The notes: generated from the letters alone by a model not told the origin. A stretch of DNA of 64,000 nucleotides from Pseudoalteromonas atlantica (GCA_007988745.1 BJUT01000005.1:61618-125617), one strand, 5' to 3'; positions 17,814-27,239 are shown, counted from the stretch's first letter. A program made the numbers and translations.

Positions 17814-18247
17814 TCTTTAACAAAACGCCGCTTTGCGGTTCGACTCGAAACATGTTGCTTGCGTTTGTGACGGGCGTTCTTGACTGTCCGCTTACAAAGC
17901 AAAGTGAACACTTAAGCCTTCAGTAGTTGAGTTTTAAATCTCGCTATATACCGCACTCAAGTATCCCAAAATGCGAATGTCGGCTCTTTGTCTGAAACGG
18001 CAACGGAGAAACCAGTATTTGACTTTCACCTTCTCGTTCAAAGCCGGCCTTAAAGTATTTACGGCAGAAACGAGTTAATCATGAATGACTGCTCATGGCA
18101 CTCTCCAGTCACTCGACAACATAAAAAATTGATAATAATTGGCAAGGTATTTTACTGTGTCGGATGGCGCTTCGCTTATCCGACCTAGGCTAGCACAAAG
18201 CGGACTATCCCTAAGTCCATCTATTTAACTCCCAAGCCATAAAACCA
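17814..18247. other. Non-coding region with degenerate accessory-type sequence
   Basis: About 430 bases without a credible ORF. It begins with TTTAACAAAACGCC and has GGGCGTT about 60 bases later, a faint attC-like arrangement. It then contains text of the kind CGTTCAAAGCCGGCCTTAAAGTATTTACGG (18034-18063), a relative of stretches near 55.98 kb and 63.51 kb. A REP-like hairpin follows at 18159-18184. Confidence 0.45.
18159..18184. repeat. REP-like hairpin
   Basis: GTCGGAT (18159-18165) pairs perfectly with ATCCGAC (18178-18184), and an inner GCG/CGC pair closes a CTT loop. The text GTCGGATGGCGCTTCGCTTA is close to repetitive extragenic palindromes seen in many enteric and marine gammaproteobacteria. 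It may act as a transcript end for the GNAT pair. Confidence 0.55.
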
Positions 18248-18551
18248 TTACTCAACACTAATACCTTGCTTTAATAGGTACTCCATTGCTGAATTAGTAT
18301 GGGGCTTAAATGCCTTCCAACGGCCAATTGCCTTGTTGCTAGTGGCTGGCGTACTTGTACTTTACTAGCCGTAGAGACCGGTGCGGTGTTTAAGTGAAAG
18401 TCTATACACTGTGCTTGCCATTCTAAATTACAAAAGCTGACTAACTCTTTTATTTGTTGCTCGGGCTGGGCGACTAATTCTTCGTATTTTACTAATTTTA
18501 TATTGCTGTGCAGGGCGCTAAAGTGCTGCATGAGTTTGTAAAAGCGGCTAT
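18248..18551 (-). pseudogene. Duplicated 3' end of the TPR-sulfotransferase gene (remnant)
   Basis: This 304-base segment is a near-copy of the last 305 bases of the sulfotransferase gene at 19252-19556. The translation SRFYKLMQHFSALHSNIKLV and the following 65 or so residues are almost identical. A one-base deletion after ...VRQPL (GTTGCTAGTGG against GTTGTTAAGTGG) shifts the frame, so the true C-terminus is lost. Homology starts at the stop codon position and ends abruptly inside the gene at AGCGGCTAT. An ORF of 127 codons (18271-18654) runs across it but has an unrelated first 37 residues, so it is probably not a functional gene. Confidence 0.85.
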
Positions 18552-18626
18552 TTAAAAAAGATAAATCCCCCATACTGGGGGCATTTATCAAATTAGTATA
18601 TGACCTTAATATAATTACTAGCGATG

Positions 18627-19259
18627 TTATTTTGAATTGGAAATTATTGGCCATTCATCAACTAATATGCCATTACCACAATCGTTGTCTGCATGTAATA
18701 AACGAGGTTTTAGATTAATCAGTTGTGGGAACGAAATGGTGTAATTGACTTTATAACCGCAAGAGCCAAAAGCAGAGTATAAGCGCAGAGACTTTAATTC
18801 ATTCTCTATTTCACTAACTTCAATACTGCCGGTAATTAAATTAGTTTGCTTTAGCTCCCACTTATTATCAATAAAAGTAGGTTCTGACCAAGTTATGGGG
18901 TAAGCCATGTTAGTTAACGTCTTGACATAATAGGTCAAGTAACTGTCTTGATATGCTCCAGTGTTGCAAGCTAATGCAAGCAGTTTATCGCCCGAACTTA
19001 GCTTAAAAACTGAGACAAATCGTTTGTTATGATGTTCGTCTTTGATAGAGCAGTTGTTGTGTTTATTTAGTAAGTTAAGAAGCTTTTTTTGAGTTAATAG
19101 TTCAAAATTTAGAGGCAACTTTAGACCAGTTGATATCTGAGTTTTTGAGGGGTTATTATTCTTAATATCTGCAGTGGTCGTCGCTGCACTACCATGGGTA
19201 CAGAACAAAAAGATTAAAATGATGAACATATTTATATTTTTCAAAAAATATTTACTCAA
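18627..19259 (-). CDS. Secreted DUF1176-like hypothetical protein
   Basis: A 210-residue exported protein with a basic n-region and a hydrophobic signal core (ending THGSA). LLALACNTGAYQDSYLTYYV near residue 95 and the end HADNDCGNGILVDEWP resemble DUF1176 proteins, although this one is shorter than usual. Four cysteines could form two disulfides. The start is a TTG overlapping the sulfotransferase stop by eight bases, with AGGG nine bases upstream; an ATG at 19229 is the alternative but leaves no positive n-region. The gene sits exactly between two copies of the sulfotransferase 3' end, suggesting it arrived by an insertion or duplication event. Confidence 0.6.
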   Translation of the reverse strand: MSKYFLKNINMFIILIFLFCTHGSAATTTADIKNNNPSKTQISTGLKLPLNFELLTQKKLLNLLNKHNNCSIKDEHHNKRFVSVFKLSSGDKLLALACNTGAYQDSYLTYYVKTLTNMAYPITWSEPTFIDNKWELKQTNLITGSIEVSEIENELKSLRLYSAFGSCGYKVNYTISFPQLINLKPRLLHADNDCGNGILVDEWPIISNSK

Positions 19260-20835
19260 TATTTATACCCTGTTTTAAAAGGTACTCTACAGCTGCATTA
19301 GTATGGGGCTTAAACGCCTTCCAACGGCCAATTGCTTTGTTGTTAAGTGGTTGGCGTACCTGTACTTTACTGGCTGTAGATACCGGCGCGGTGTTTAAGT
19401 GAAAGTTTATACATTGTGCTTGCCACTCTAAATTACAAAAGCTAACTAGCTCTTTTATTTGCTGCTCGGGCTGGGCGACTAGCTCTTCGTATTTTACTAA
19501 TTTTATATTGCTATGCAGGGCGCTAAAGTGCTGCATGAGTTTGTAAAAGCGGCTATAAAATTTGGCTGTGTCGAGTAAATCGAGCGAGTACGCGTAGTAG
19601 GGGTTATTAATGGTAAATAACTGGCGATAGTTACCAATGCAGGTGTCCATTGGGTCGCGCAACATACAAATAATTTTCGCGTTTGGTAGGGCTTTAGTTA
19701 TTAAGTCGATATAAAAAAAGTTAAACGGGAGTTTATCTATAAAGTGCTTATGGCTGCCGGTGGTTACGCGAGTGGCGTTTAAATACGTTGTCCCAAGCTG
19801 ATTAAAATCAAGCTCATACGCTTTAGTGAGTGTTTGAGTATCGAGTACATGCGGTGTTTGAGTTTGGCTTAATTTTTTAACGCTTAGGCCAAAGTCTTGT
19901 AATTCACCGGCTGATTGTACGTCGCTGTGGCTCGATAAAATACGCTCCACCAATGTTGTGCCAGAGCGGGGCATACCTAATACAAAAATAGGTTCTTCCG
20001 TTGGGCTGCCGTGTGTTAGCGCGTGTTTATTCTGCTCACTTAAATGTTTAATGTGTTCAAATAATGCGGCTGAGCTTTTATGATCAAAAGGCTGCATAGC
20101 GCGTTTAGTGGCTTTTCCTTGCTCTAGGCTGTTAAACGCATCATCAAACTTGCCTATGTCTTGGTACTCTTTTGCAAGTGCGTGGCCAATGTGTAATTTT
20201 GCATCGGGGTGTGTTACTTGCTTAAAGACGTTTTTTAAGCGTTCAATATGGTTAGTTTGCAGCGTCGCTTTGGTTAAGTCGCTTAATGCGAAATGGCTTG
20301 CGTGGTGCAGTGAATTTAGCGCAATGGCGCTTTCAAAGGCATTTTTGGCTTGTTCAAATTGGCCTAAAAATTTAGCGCTTACCCCTAAATTATAATAAAA
20401 CTGAGGTTGCGGTTTATTTGCATGGTTAGCCAGTTCAATTGCGCAGTTAAAATAGTTTAGTGCCTCTTTGTGCATGCCTGCTTGTGTAAGCGCTACACCT
20501 AGGGTATCTGCATCAAGACTCTTTTTTATTTGCTCAACGGGTATCGCTAAAGCGGTATTTTTGGCTTTGGTAAGCTCACCGGTTAATGCGTAACACTTTG
20601 CAAGCTGCGCGCTGTATTCAATGCTTTTACCAAGGCTAAGGGCTTTTTCTATTAGCTTTATGGCTTTGTGTATTTGCCCTACGCGTAAATTAACCATGGC
20701 CAGTAAAAAGTAGCCATCAGCAAAGTCATTTTTTTGCGTTACTAATTCAACTAACGCTTTATGAGCAAGCTCAATATTGCCTTGGTTTAAATGTTTAATA
20801 GCACTTTGATGAAGATGTTTTAAATTTGGCTGCAT
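19252..20835 (-). CDS. TPR-repeat sulfotransferase family protein
   Basis: A 527-residue protein. Residues 1-260 are tetratricopeptide repeats (for example YNLGVSAKFLGQFEQAKNAF), and residues 275-520 form a sulfotransferase domain. The PAPS 5'-phosphosulfate loop is PIFVLGMPRSGTTLVERILS near residue 281, and the 3'-phosphate region is IICMLRDPMDTCIGNYRQLF. It would transfer sulfate from PAPS to an unknown acceptor. It follows a TonB-dependent receptor in the same direction, a pairing I recall from many marine Alteromonadales, and a terminator lies between them. Its last 305 bases are duplicated downstream. Confidence 0.87.
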   Translation of the reverse strand: MQPNLKHLHQSAIKHLNQGNIELAHKALVELVTQKNDFADGYFLLAMVNLRVGQIHKAIKLIEKALSLGKSIEYSAQLAKCYALTGELTKAKNTALAIPVEQIKKSLDADTLGVALTQAGMHKEALNYFNCAIELANHANKPQPQFYYNLGVSAKFLGQFEQAKNAFESAIALNSLHHASHFALSDLTKATLQTNHIERLKNVFKQVTHPDAKLHIGHALAKEYQDIGKFDDAFNSLEQGKATKRAMQPFDHKSSAALFEHIKHLSEQNKHALTHGSPTEEPIFVLGMPRSGTTLVERILSSHSDVQSAGELQDFGLSVKKLSQTQTPHVLDTQTLTKAYELDFNQLGTTYLNATRVTTGSHKHFIDKLPFNFFYIDLITKALPNAKIICMLRDPMDTCIGNYRQLFTINNPYYAYSLDLLDTAKFYSRFYKLMQHFSALHSNIKLVKYEELVAQPEQQIKELVSFCNLEWQAQCINFHLNTAPVSTASKVQVRQPLNNKAIGRWKAFKPHTNAAVEYLLKQGINIE

Positions 20836-20876
20836 TGTTTAATTTTTATTGTTTAGTTGCGCGTTAATAAAGAAAA

Positions 20877-20900
20877 AAGGCTCAAATAAATTTGAGCCTT
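20877..20900 (-). terminator. Rho-independent terminator after the TonB receptor
   Basis: A perfect 10-bp stem AAGGCTCAAA/TTTGAGCCTT with a 4-base loop. On the minus strand it is followed by a T-run, between the receptor stop and the sulfotransferase start, so it may attenuate read-through into the sulfotransferase gene. Confidence 0.8.
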
Positions 20901-20927
20901 AAAACATTGTTTAAAAGTGACTATAAA

Positions 20928-23345
20928 TTATATTTCAAATTTGTAGTTAAATTTAACGCCTACCGTAAGTGGGCGATTAATATAGTGGCCGTAGTTACGT
21001 TGTATGTCGGCGCCATTTGCTGATGTTATGTCTGCATCTGAGCGACGTACTGATGTAACGGCGTATTTATTAAATACGTTATCAATGTATAAAGTAGTAG
21101 ACCACTCATCAGCCGTTAGCTTAGCAGAAATATTACTTAAGCTGTAACCTGGCAGGGTTTCGCCATTGTCATGCAAACCTACTTTTGAAATTACATCACT
21201 TTGTGCGGTTAAACCGTAGTTAATATCAAGGGTTTTGTCGTTAAACACATCTGTTTGATAGTTTACACCCATTGAGAACTGATGCTCTGGCGAGCCCGGT
21301 AAACGGTCGCCGTCTTCTGCGCCATCGGTGCCATCAGCATTAAATAAAAATGGGGCGTCTGAGGTTAGCTCTGCTTTAGTGTATGCGTATGTTGCGTACA
21401 CGGTAAACGAGTCAGATAAAATAGCACGGGTAGATAGCTCAATACCTTTTGCGTTGGCAGAGCCTGCGTTAGATAAGTACGGTAATTGGCCTACATCTGT
21501 TGCGCCTGCAATTTGCGCATCTTCCCAATCTACATTAAATAAAGCGGCGTTAAAGTGTAATTGGCTTCTAAACCAGGTGCTTTTAAGGCCTAGCTCGTAG
21601 TTTGTTGTGGTATCTGCATCAAAAAGCCTTTCGTCAGCGTTACCACACCCTGTTTGCTGGTTTTCAGGGATAGGATCAGGGCAAACAGCTAGAAGGTTGG
21701 AACCGCCAATTCTAAAGCCTTCACTTACTGTTACATAACCCATTACTGAATTAGTAAACTGGTATTTAGCATTAAATTTGAATAAGTTACCGTTATCGCC
21801 TGCTTCGTCTTTTTCGTAAGCAACGGTGATTGCATCAGGGTCTGCATCGCCATAAAGTGTATTTGCAAGCGGGAAGTCAAATGCTGCTTGCGCCTCTACA
21901 TCGTATTCGTAAAAACGTGCGCCAATGGTAATATCTAATTTTTCGGTAACTTGGTAGCCAACTTCGCCGAATAGCGCAGACTCAGTGACCTTACTTTTTG
22001 TAAGCTCTAAGTATTCTAATGAGTCAGGTCTTAGCTGAGCGCCACCAAAGTTATCGATAGCGAATTGGTCAAACCCAGGCGTAAACTCTCTACTTGATGC
22101 TTCGGTTTCTGTTTTGTTGTAAAAGCCACCCACAATCCAGTTAAAGTCGCTGTCGCTTTGAGACACTAAGCGAATTTCTTGAGTGAAGGTATCTTCTTCG
22201 TCAATTTCACGTGTGTATGATGAAAACGCAGGGAACTCTTCATAACCGTAATCTAGGCGGATAAGTAAATCGGTTTGGTCACGTTGGCCGTCGGCATCAA
22301 AGCTTGAAATACCGGTTGCCGATACAAGCTCTGCAAAACCTAGGTCGGCTTTTAGCTCAAGGCTTAGTAGTTGATCTTCTTTTTCGCGCGGCTCTTCATA
22401 ACGATAAGCCGACTCGTATTTACCTACAATATCGCTTAAACCGTTATCATCGTTTAGGCTGTTGTAATGAACAATTGAACGGCCTTCGCTGTCTTGGTTT
22501 TGGTAGAAGTAATTAAGTGTCCCTTCAAATGTTTCGCTTGGTTTCCAACGTACAGAAATACGGCCTGTGGTAGTTGTTTCGCCGTTAGCATCTTCAACAT
22601 TTTTAATATTGTTGTTTACTTCGTCGACGTTGCTCCAATCAGGGTCCGGTAGCGATACACCTGGCTCACGCACTGTGTAAGCATAATCAATAAAGCCTGG
22701 GTCTTCGTATACGTTTAAGCTTGCACGTACTGCAAGTTCATCTTCAATAAGTGGCAAGTTTACTATAAAGCCGCCTTCGCCGCCTAACGAGTCACTTTCT
22801 TGAGTTTGAAACATATCGCCAAATATTTCTACCGTTGTAAAATCAAGCTCTGGCTCTTTAAGCATGTAACGAATTGCGCCGCCTAATGTACCCGCACCAT
22901 AAAGGGTACCTTGTGGCCCAATAAGTACTTCAACACGCTCTATGTCTACTAAACGCATATCAACTGACACTGGAATTTCGTTAACGTATGTGGCTACGGT
23001 GCCGCCATCTGATGATGGACCCGACGAGTTAGTGTTTAAACCACGTACTATAATTGGTGAGCCTGAGCGACCACCTTGATCGGTAATTGTTAAACCAGGT
23101 ACCCAACGCGCTACATCGGCTAATTCGCCAATGTTTTGATCTTTCATTACATCGGCATCAAGTGCGGTAATGTTTAGCGGTGCATTTTGTACAGATCCGC
23201 TGCGTCTTGTTGCTGTAACTTCGATTACTTCGAGTGATTTGTTTTTAGCGGTGGTTTCTTGTTGTGCCACAGCTGAGTTAGAAAATAAAAATGCGCTAGA
23301 TACAGCGCTCGAAATAGCCAAGGTTAGCAAGCTTGGTTTAAACAT
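20928..23345 (-). CDS. TonB-dependent outer-membrane receptor
   Basis: An 805-residue receptor. It has a signal peptide (about residues 1-27, ending NSAVA), a TonB-box-like segment SLEVIEVTATRR at 37-48, a plug domain (about 50-165; APLNITALDADVMKDQNIGE, VEVLIGPQGTLYGAGTLGGA) and a 22-strand barrel. It ends in FNYKFEI rather than a terminal aromatic residue. Family members import siderophores, vitamin B12 or glycans with TonB-ExbBD energy. The extracellular loops are rich in acidic residues. It is followed by a TPR-sulfotransferase gene; the ligand is unknown. The upstream 415 bases show no operator I could name. Confidence 0.9.
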   Translation of the reverse strand: MFKPSLLTLAISSAVSSAFLFSNSAVAQQETTAKNKSLEVIEVTATRRSGSVQNAPLNITALDADVMKDQNIGELADVARWVPGLTITDQGGRSGSPIIVRGLNTNSSGPSSDGGTVATYVNEIPVSVDMRLVDIERVEVLIGPQGTLYGAGTLGGAIRYMLKEPELDFTTVEIFGDMFQTQESDSLGGEGGFIVNLPLIEDELAVRASLNVYEDPGFIDYAYTVREPGVSLPDPDWSNVDEVNNNIKNVEDANGETTTTGRISVRWKPSETFEGTLNYFYQNQDSEGRSIVHYNSLNDDNGLSDIVGKYESAYRYEEPREKEDQLLSLELKADLGFAELVSATGISSFDADGQRDQTDLLIRLDYGYEEFPAFSSYTREIDEEDTFTQEIRLVSQSDSDFNWIVGGFYNKTETEASSREFTPGFDQFAIDNFGGAQLRPDSLEYLELTKSKVTESALFGEVGYQVTEKLDITIGARFYEYDVEAQAAFDFPLANTLYGDADPDAITVAYEKDEAGDNGNLFKFNAKYQFTNSVMGYVTVSEGFRIGGSNLLAVCPDPIPENQQTGCGNADERLFDADTTTNYELGLKSTWFRSQLHFNAALFNVDWEDAQIAGATDVGQLPYLSNAGSANAKGIELSTRAILSDSFTVYATYAYTKAELTSDAPFLFNADGTDGAEDGDRLPGSPEHQFSMGVNYQTDVFNDKTLDINYGLTAQSDVISKVGLHDNGETLPGYSLSNISAKLTADEWSTTLYIDNVFNKYAVTSVRRSDADITSANGADIQRNYGHYINRPLTVGVKFNYKFEI

Positions 23346-23760
23346 AAAAAGTGATCCCCAGATTCAAAATTTAACACCAGTTAATATAAGTTAACCAGTT
23401 TATCAGGGAGTTAAAGTGGTGGGAATATTAAAATTGAATTTTAATTCACTTTTTTGGAATAAATATAGCTAGTTGCACAACAAAAAATTATATAAATATG
23501 TATAACATCCAAGTAATTGGCTAATTAAGGTACAAGGAAGCATATTTTACTCGTTGAGTAAATGTAAATAGCCATTCATATTGGTTAATTACCTGAATGT
23601 ATTAATACGGTTAAAAAACCTATAAGACCCTTTTGAATGTTTTTCTCAACGGTATTTATTCTCGTTTTGACACTATAAAAGTGAAGTTTGATCCCCATTA
23701 ACCCTTCATACCGTAAGCTATAGCATTTCGTACTAAAGTACGCGTATTTAAGGAATATTT
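23346..23760. other. Intergenic region between divergent genes
   Basis: About 415 bases between the TonB receptor and the flavin reductase, which point away from each other. It must hold both promoters. I see no ORF, strong palindrome or riboswitch-like structure. Confidence 0.4.
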
Positions 23761-24855
23761 ATGAGCCAATTATTCTCACCTTTAAAGCTCGGTGAACTCA
23801 CTTTAGACAACCGCATTATTATTGCGCCTATGTGCCAGTACTCAGCAAATCAGGGGTCTGCCAGTGATTGGCACGCTATTCATTTAGGGCAATTGAGCTT
23901 AAGTGGTGCAGGGCTATTAATTTTAGAGGCCACCGCGGTAAGCCCTGAGGGGCGCATTAGTTACGCCGATTTAGGGCTTTGGAATAACGAAACCCAGCAA
24001 GCACTGGGCAAAAGCTTAAAAGCGCTTAGGCAATACAGTCCGATGCCTATTGGCGTTCAGCTTGCGCATGCAGGGCGAAAAGCATCTACTGAAAAACCGT
24101 GGGATGGCGGTGGTGCAATTGCACCTAGCGATGAAAACGGATGGCAAACACTTGCGCCTTCTGCCATAGCCTACGATGACAATGCCTACCAGCCAAAGGC
24201 TATGACAAAAGCGGATATAACTCAGCTAATAAACGATTTCGTCAGTGCAGCAAAACGCGCTGATGAGCTAGGGCTTGATTTAATTGAGCTACATGGTGCG
24301 CATGGTTATTTGTTACACCAGTTTTTATCGCCTCTTTCAAACAAGCGTGATGATGAATACGGGGGCAGTTTGCAAAACCGTATGCGCCTTGTGCTTGAGG
24401 TTTTTAAAGCACTAAGAGCTGAATTTGCAAGCCATAAACCGGTAGGCATTCGAATCTCTGCTACTGATTGGGTAGAAGGTGGCTGGGATTTAGCACAATC
24501 TATTGAGCTTGCTAAAGCGTTAGATAAGCTTGGCTGCGATTTTATTCACGTAAGTACAGCAGGGCTAAGCCCAGAGCAACAAATACCGGTTAAACCTAAC
24601 TTTCAGGTACCATTTGCAACTGCTATTAAAGAGGTAGTAAGTATGCCGGTAATAGCCGTAGGTTTAATCACTGAGCCACAACAAGCCGAAGATATTATTA
24701 GCGAGCAGCAAGCCGATGGCGTAGCACTAGCGCGAGGTATTTTGTATAACCCGCATTGGCCTTGGCATGCTGCAGCGCAACTTGGCGCAACCGTTAATGC
24801 GCCTAAGCAGTACTTGCGATCTAGCCCACATGGGCAGCCTTCACCTATTAAGTAA
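23761..24855 (+). CDS. NADPH dehydrogenase, Old Yellow Enzyme family (YqjM/NamA type)
   Basis: A 364-residue FMN-dependent ene-reductase. The N-terminus has APMCQYSANQGSASDWH, whose Cys (about residue 25) is the redox-tuning cysteine of the YqjM/xenobiotic reductase subclass. Substrate-binding histidines are in LIELHGAHGYLLHQFLSPL, and the phosphate-binding C-terminal region is GVALARGILYNPHWPWHAA. It reduces activated C=C bonds of unsaturated aldehydes, ketones or nitro compounds, probably in detoxification. It is followed by a strong terminator and then an MFS transporter in the same direction. Confidence 0.9.
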   Translation: MSQLFSPLKLGELTLDNRIIIAPMCQYSANQGSASDWHAIHLGQLSLSGAGLLILEATAVSPEGRISYADLGLWNNETQQALGKSLKALRQYSPMPIGVQLAHAGRKASTEKPWDGGGAIAPSDENGWQTLAPSAIAYDDNAYQPKAMTKADITQLINDFVSAAKRADELGLDLIELHGAHGYLLHQFLSPLSNKRDDEYGGSLQNRMRLVLEVFKALRAEFASHKPVGIRISATDWVEGGWDLAQSIELAKALDKLGCDFIHVSTAGLSPEQQIPVKPNFQVPFATAIKEVVSMPVIAVGLITEPQQAEDIISEQQADGVALARGILYNPHWPWHAAAQLGATVNAPKQYLRSSPHGQPSPIK

Positions 24856-24873
24856 CTTACATTTACCATGGCT

Positions 24874-24904
24874 ACCCACTGCATTTATATGCAGTGGGTT
24901 TTAT
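24874..24904 (+). terminator. Rho-independent terminator after the OYE gene
   Basis: A perfect 11-bp stem ACCCACTGCAT/ATGCAGTGGGT with a TTAT loop (24874-24899), followed by TTTATT. Confidence 0.8.
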
Positions 24905-24926
24905 TATTTATAAATTAGAGTTATTT

Positions 24927-26105
24927 ATGAACCAATCACGTGCACAGCCAGTGCAAATAAGTAATACCTTAGTGAGCATTATTGCTCTGTGCTGTGGCCT
25001 TATTGTGGCAAATATTTATTATGCCCAACCTATTATTGAGCTATTAGCGCCCGATGTGGGTTTAAGTGCGCACAGCGCCAGTTTTATTGTGTCGCTTACA
25101 CAAATAGGCTATGCAATGGGACTGTTTTTTTTAGTGCCATTGGCTGATTTAGTCGAAAACAAACGCTTAATGCTCATTACCTTAGCCATAACATTTTTAA
25201 GTTTAATAGGCGCAGGCTTAGCGCAAAGCCCAAGTGTAATGTTGCTATTATGCTTATTGGTGGGGGCGAGCTCTGTATCGGTGCAAGTATTAATACCGCT
25301 TGCTGCGCATTTATCCTCAGATGAAAAACGCGGGCAAGTACTGGGCAATATAATGGCGGGGTTGTTACTGGGTATTTTATTAGCCAGGCCAGTTGCAAGC
25401 TTAATAGCCGATCACTTTGGTTGGCGAGCCGTATTTTACTTTGCCGCAGGCTGTATGGCATTTATAGCCAGTGTTATATATTTTGCAATACCGAGCAGAC
25501 AACCGACACACAATACAACATACTTTAAGTTATTAAAATCGCTTAAGCAGCTAATAATACAGCAGCCAGTGCTGCGTCAGCGGGCATTGTATCAGGCGCT
25601 TATGTTTGCCTCTTTTAGCTTATTTTGGACCAGCGTACCGGTTGTATTAGCCAGAGAATATGGCTTATCGCAATCGCAAATTGCCTTATTTGCTTTAGTA
25701 GGCGCAGCTGGTGCTATTGCTGCCCCTATTGTTGGGCGTTTAGCCGACAAAGGTTACACGCATCAGTTATCCTTACTTGCAAAAGTGATTGCTGCTGCCT
25801 GCTTTTTACCCAGTATATTTGAGCTTCCGCACGGTATTATTATTTTAGCGCTTACGGGCATGTTTATTGATTTTGCTGTGCAGGCAAATATGGTGCTGGG
25901 TCAGCGGGTGGTATATTCACTAGAGCCGCAAAGCCGAGCTCGCTTAAACGCCATATACATGACCAGTATTTTTGTTGGCGGAGCGCTTGGCTCGTTAATG
26001 GCAAGCCCACTATACGAAGCTGGTGGCTGGGAAAGCGTGGCGTTAGTGGCAGCGGGTATGCCAGTAATATCACTAGTTGGCTATTTAATGACAAGTAAAA
26101 AGTAG
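24927..26105 (+). CDS. MFS transporter (drug/sugar efflux type)
   Basis: A 392-residue inner-membrane transporter with twelve predicted helices. The N-terminal half has CGLIVANIYYAQPIIELLAP and, between helices 2 and 3, FFLVPLADLVENKRLMLI, the MFS motif A position. It resembles proton-driven efflux permeases of the DHA1 group. I chose the ATG at 24927 (TAGAG upstream); an upstream frame-extending ATG at 24894 lies inside the preceding terminator. The substrate is unknown. It ends at a bidirectional terminator shared with the convergent RhtA-like gene. Confidence 0.85.
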   Translation: MNQSRAQPVQISNTLVSIIALCCGLIVANIYYAQPIIELLAPDVGLSAHSASFIVSLTQIGYAMGLFFLVPLADLVENKRLMLITLAITFLSLIGAGLAQSPSVMLLLCLLVGASSVSVQVLIPLAAHLSSDEKRGQVLGNIMAGLLLGILLARPVASLIADHFGWRAVFYFAAGCMAFIASVIYFAIPSRQPTHNTTYFKLLKSLKQLIIQQPVLRQRALYQALMFASFSLFWTSVPVVLAREYGLSQSQIALFALVGAAGAIAAPIVGRLADKGYTHQLSLLAKVIAAACFLPSIFELPHGIIILALTGMFIDFAVQANMVLGQRVVYSLEPQSRARLNAIYMTSIFVGGALGSLMASPLYEAGGWESVALVAAGMPVISLVGYLMTSKK

Positions 26106-26137
26106 CGCGATACAAGTTATAGCGAATTTTGTTATTT

Positions 26138-26170
26138 AAAAGGCCAGCGCAGTTATGTGCTGGCCTTTTT
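26138..26170. terminator. Bidirectional terminator between convergent transporters
   Basis: A perfect 11-bp stem AAAAGGCCAGC/GCTGGCCTTTT (26138-26148 and 26159-26169) with A and T tracts on both flanks serves the MFS gene and the RhtA-like gene. Confidence 0.85.
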
Positions 26171-26180
26171 ATAGAGGCGA

Positions 26181-27038
26181 TTATTGTTTTTTAACACTCG
26201 AAAATGAGCTACCTACCGAGGCTATAATCACCAATAAAATAGCCAACCATTGCCACAAGGTTAATAACTCGCCAAGTATAATAAACCCAGCAAGGGCGGC
26301 AAATGCAGGCTCTAAACTTAGCATAATGCTAAACCCTTGAGCGGGCATATTACGCAGTGCAACCATTTCAAGTGTATAGGGCAGTGCACTTGATAAAATG
26401 GCAATGCCAATGCCCAGCGGTATAACACTCCATGTAAACGCACTGCTTTGTAATATGCCGCCATAAGGTACAAGTACAATGGCTGCTACGGTCATGCCGA
26501 GTGCGACCGTTGCGCCGCCTGAGCTTTGTGTGCCGGTTTTTTTGCCAAATAAAATATAGGCTGCCCAGCAAGCACCGGCACCTAGCGCGAGTATTACGCC
26601 TATTGGGTCTAGGCTTTCTTGGCTGCTCATATCGGGCAGTAACAGTAAAATACCCGCAATTGCACACGCCACCCAAAATAAGTCGCGCTTAGCGCGTGAG
26701 CTAAATAACGCCACCGCTAATGGGCCGGTAAATTCAAGCGCCACACCAATTCCTAAAGGGATACGTTCAATGGCGTAATAAAATAAAATGTTCATTCCGC
26801 CTAGGCTTAAACCGTATACCACAATTGATAACCGATTACCTTTAGCTGGTAGGTGTTTCCACGGTTTAAATATTAAACACAAAATAAGTGCAGAAAAGCC
26901 AAGCCTAAGTGCAGTAGTGCCTTCGGGGCCAACAACAGGAAATAACTGCTTAGCAAATGAGGCGCCAGATTGAATTGTGATCATTGCTAAAATAACGCAC
27001 ACAAGCGCGAGCAAAAAGTCTTTAGTGGATGATTGCAT
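26181..27038 (-). CDS. EamA (DMT) family transporter, RhtA-like threonine/homoserine exporter
   Basis: A 285-residue inner-membrane protein with ten helices in two EamA repeats (about residues 12-135 and 145-275). Segments TIQSGASFAKQLFPVVGPEG, YAIERIPLGIGVALEFTGPL and LSLEPAFAALAGFIILGE match RhtA proteins, which export threonine and homoserine. The ATG at 27038 has AAGGA just upstream and is preferred over an earlier in-frame ATG. It is the third amino-acid-exporter-type gene in the window, after the ThrE and LysE genes. Confidence 0.85.
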   Translation of the reverse strand: MQSSTKDFLLALVCVILAMITIQSGASFAKQLFPVVGPEGTTALRLGFSALILCLIFKPWKHLPAKGNRLSIVVYGLSLGGMNILFYYAIERIPLGIGVALEFTGPLAVALFSSRAKRDLFWVACAIAGILLLLPDMSSQESLDPIGVILALGAGACWAAYILFGKKTGTQSSGGATVALGMTVAAIVLVPYGGILQSSAFTWSVIPLGIGIAILSSALPYTLEMVALRNMPAQGFSIMLSLEPAFAALAGFIILGELLTLWQWLAILLVIIASVGSSFSSVKKQ

Positions 27039-27210
27039 TGTTTTCCTTGGTAACAATCGTCTAGTTTTGCGCAGTGTATCTGTTTTTTATTGGCTAAGTA
27101 ATAGCTTGTAGTGCATACACATTAAATTTGGGAGGGAGTAACTAATATATACGATGAATTAGCGTAACTGATTATGCATAACTAAAGGTAAAAGCAGAGA
27201 GCCTTAAAAT

Positions 27211-27239
27211 AAAAAAGCCAGCGAATAGATCGTTGGCTT
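27211..27239 (-). terminator. Rho-independent terminator after the GntR gene
   Basis: A 10-bp stem AAGCCAGCGA/TCGTTGGCTT with one G-T pair. On the minus strand it is followed by a T-run (complement of AAAAAA at 27211-27216). Confidence 0.7.

Noticed and set aside
18271-18654. A 127-codon ORF as a separate sulfotransferase-like gene.
   Set aside because: Its middle is the copied 3' end of the neighbouring gene, its ends are frame-shifted or unrelated, and it overlaps another gene.
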